The notes beneath the pieces are model-generated. The model did no database searches and had not been told where the DNA came from. It worked only from the letters and a program-made list of their open reading frames with translations. The translations under genes and the position numbers were made by a program. Of a stretch of 64,000 nucleotides of DNA, positions 63,695-64,000 are shown piece after piece (the stretch's first letter is position 1; each line of letters begins with the position of its first letter). The stretch is taken from positions 1 to 64,000 of the forward strand of contig NZ_JBBUTI010000007.1 of assembly GCF_038066635.1 (NCBI RefSeq), written 5' to 3'. This DNA is from Ideonella margarita (GTDB lineage Bacteria; Pseudomonadota; Gammaproteobacteria; Burkholderiales; Burkholderiaceae_C).

Positions 63695-64000
63695 TTGTCC
63701 ATCCACGTTGCACTCAAGCACGTCACGCACTACCGCTATGACCGCCGCGTGGCCTTGTCGCCCCAGGTGGTGCGTCTGCGTCCTGCGCCCCACGCACGCA
63801 CGCCGGTGCTGTCGTACTCGCTGACGGTCGAGCCCACCGGCCACTTCGTCAACTGGCAACAAGACCCGTTCTCGAATTACATGGCGCGGCTGGTCTTCCC
63901 CGAGAAGACCACCGAGTTCAAGGTCACGGTCGATCTGGTGGCCGAGATGTCGGTCTACAACCCGTTCGACTTCTTCCTGGAGCCGGGCGCCGAAACTTTC
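63695..64000 (+). CDS. Transglutaminase-like protein, N-terminus (cut by window edge)
   Basis: From TTG 63695, with GAAGGA 6-7 nt upstream, 102 codons run open to the window end, encoding SIHVALKHVTHYRYDRRV, then LSPQVVRLRPAPHARTPV and NPFDFFLEPGAETF. This is the beta-rich N-terminal domain of the transglutaminase-like proteins that accompany ATP-grasp/alpha-E pairs. The cysteine protease-like domain would lie beyond the window. The TTG start makes it easy to miss. Confidence 0.87.
   Translation, partial: MSIHVALKHVTHYRYDRRVALSPQVVRLRPAPHARTPVLSYSLTVEPTGHFVNWQQDPFSNYMARLVFPEKTTEFKVTVDLVAEMSVYNPFDFFLEPGAETF

Overview
The window looks like chromosomal DNA of a high-GC betaproteobacterium of the order Burkholderiales. 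The Rubrivivax/Leptothrix/Ideonella neighbourhood fits best, but genus is not resolvable by eye. The evidence is strong G/C bias at third codon positions from 4.7 kb on, the gene orders coaBC-dut, dapA-bamC and parE-SLT-parC, a short-Q-loop bd oxidase, and -10 boxes lying immediately before start codons.

Region 1 (1-4691) is accessory DNA: one end of a genomic island. It ends in a 26-nt copy of the 3' end of a tRNA-Gly gene (4666-4691), directly followed by an intrinsic terminator. It carries the 5' part of an IS3-family transposase, a phospholipase-D-fold nuclease gene, a coupled small gene broken by one in-frame amber codon (possibly a PD-(D/E)XK nuclease), an unrecognised 312-aa gene, a run of mini-hairpins and two GTAGG..CCTAC palindromes. 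Base composition is visibly lower in G+C than the rest.

Region 2 (4.8-12.3 kb) holds a degenerate GGDEF protein, the GABA catabolic pair gabT-gabD with a divergent MocR-type regulator, and an OmpR-type response regulator/sensor kinase pair of the heavy-metal class with a clear inverted-repeat operator.

Region 3 (12.7-30.1 kb, minus strand) is the most interesting part. Sixteen genes, many overlapping by 1-17 nt, encode an ApbE flavin transferase, an HzsA-like lipoprotein with three c-type heme motifs, a second lipoprotein with a CX4CH motif, two outer-membrane beta-barrels (one with an SH3 domain), a TlpA-like thioredoxin, a DUF4266/DUF3570 pair, a 233-aa periplasmic protein, two large TPR proteins, a 126-aa periplasmic protein, and an ExbB/TolQ-ExbD-ExbD motor with an AgmX/PglI-type TonB-like protein. 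I infer an envelope-spanning, proton-motive-force-driven complex joined to extracytoplasmic redox proteins. Its mechanical half resembles the Agl/Glt gliding apparatus of Myxococcus; its function here is unknown.

Region 4 (30.4-41.8 kb) has alaS, a GbsR-cydA-cydB bd-oxidase operon behind a perfect 34-bp palindrome, a DUF1993 gene, and a translationally coupled GNAT-ABC ATPase-permease-AttH-like operon.

Region 5 (42.1-64 kb) is mostly core genome: a GNAT enzyme, a YecA-like SEC-C protein, coaBC, dut, an FKBP isomerase, a RoxA-like ribosomal oxygenase, a tiny Ala-rich lipoprotein, bamC, dapA, a methyltransferase, an MFS transporter, parE-SLT-parC, dsbB, ridA, comEC, and an ATP-grasp/alpha-E/transglutaminase operon that runs off the right edge. 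No rRNA, CRISPR array or complete tRNA was seen.
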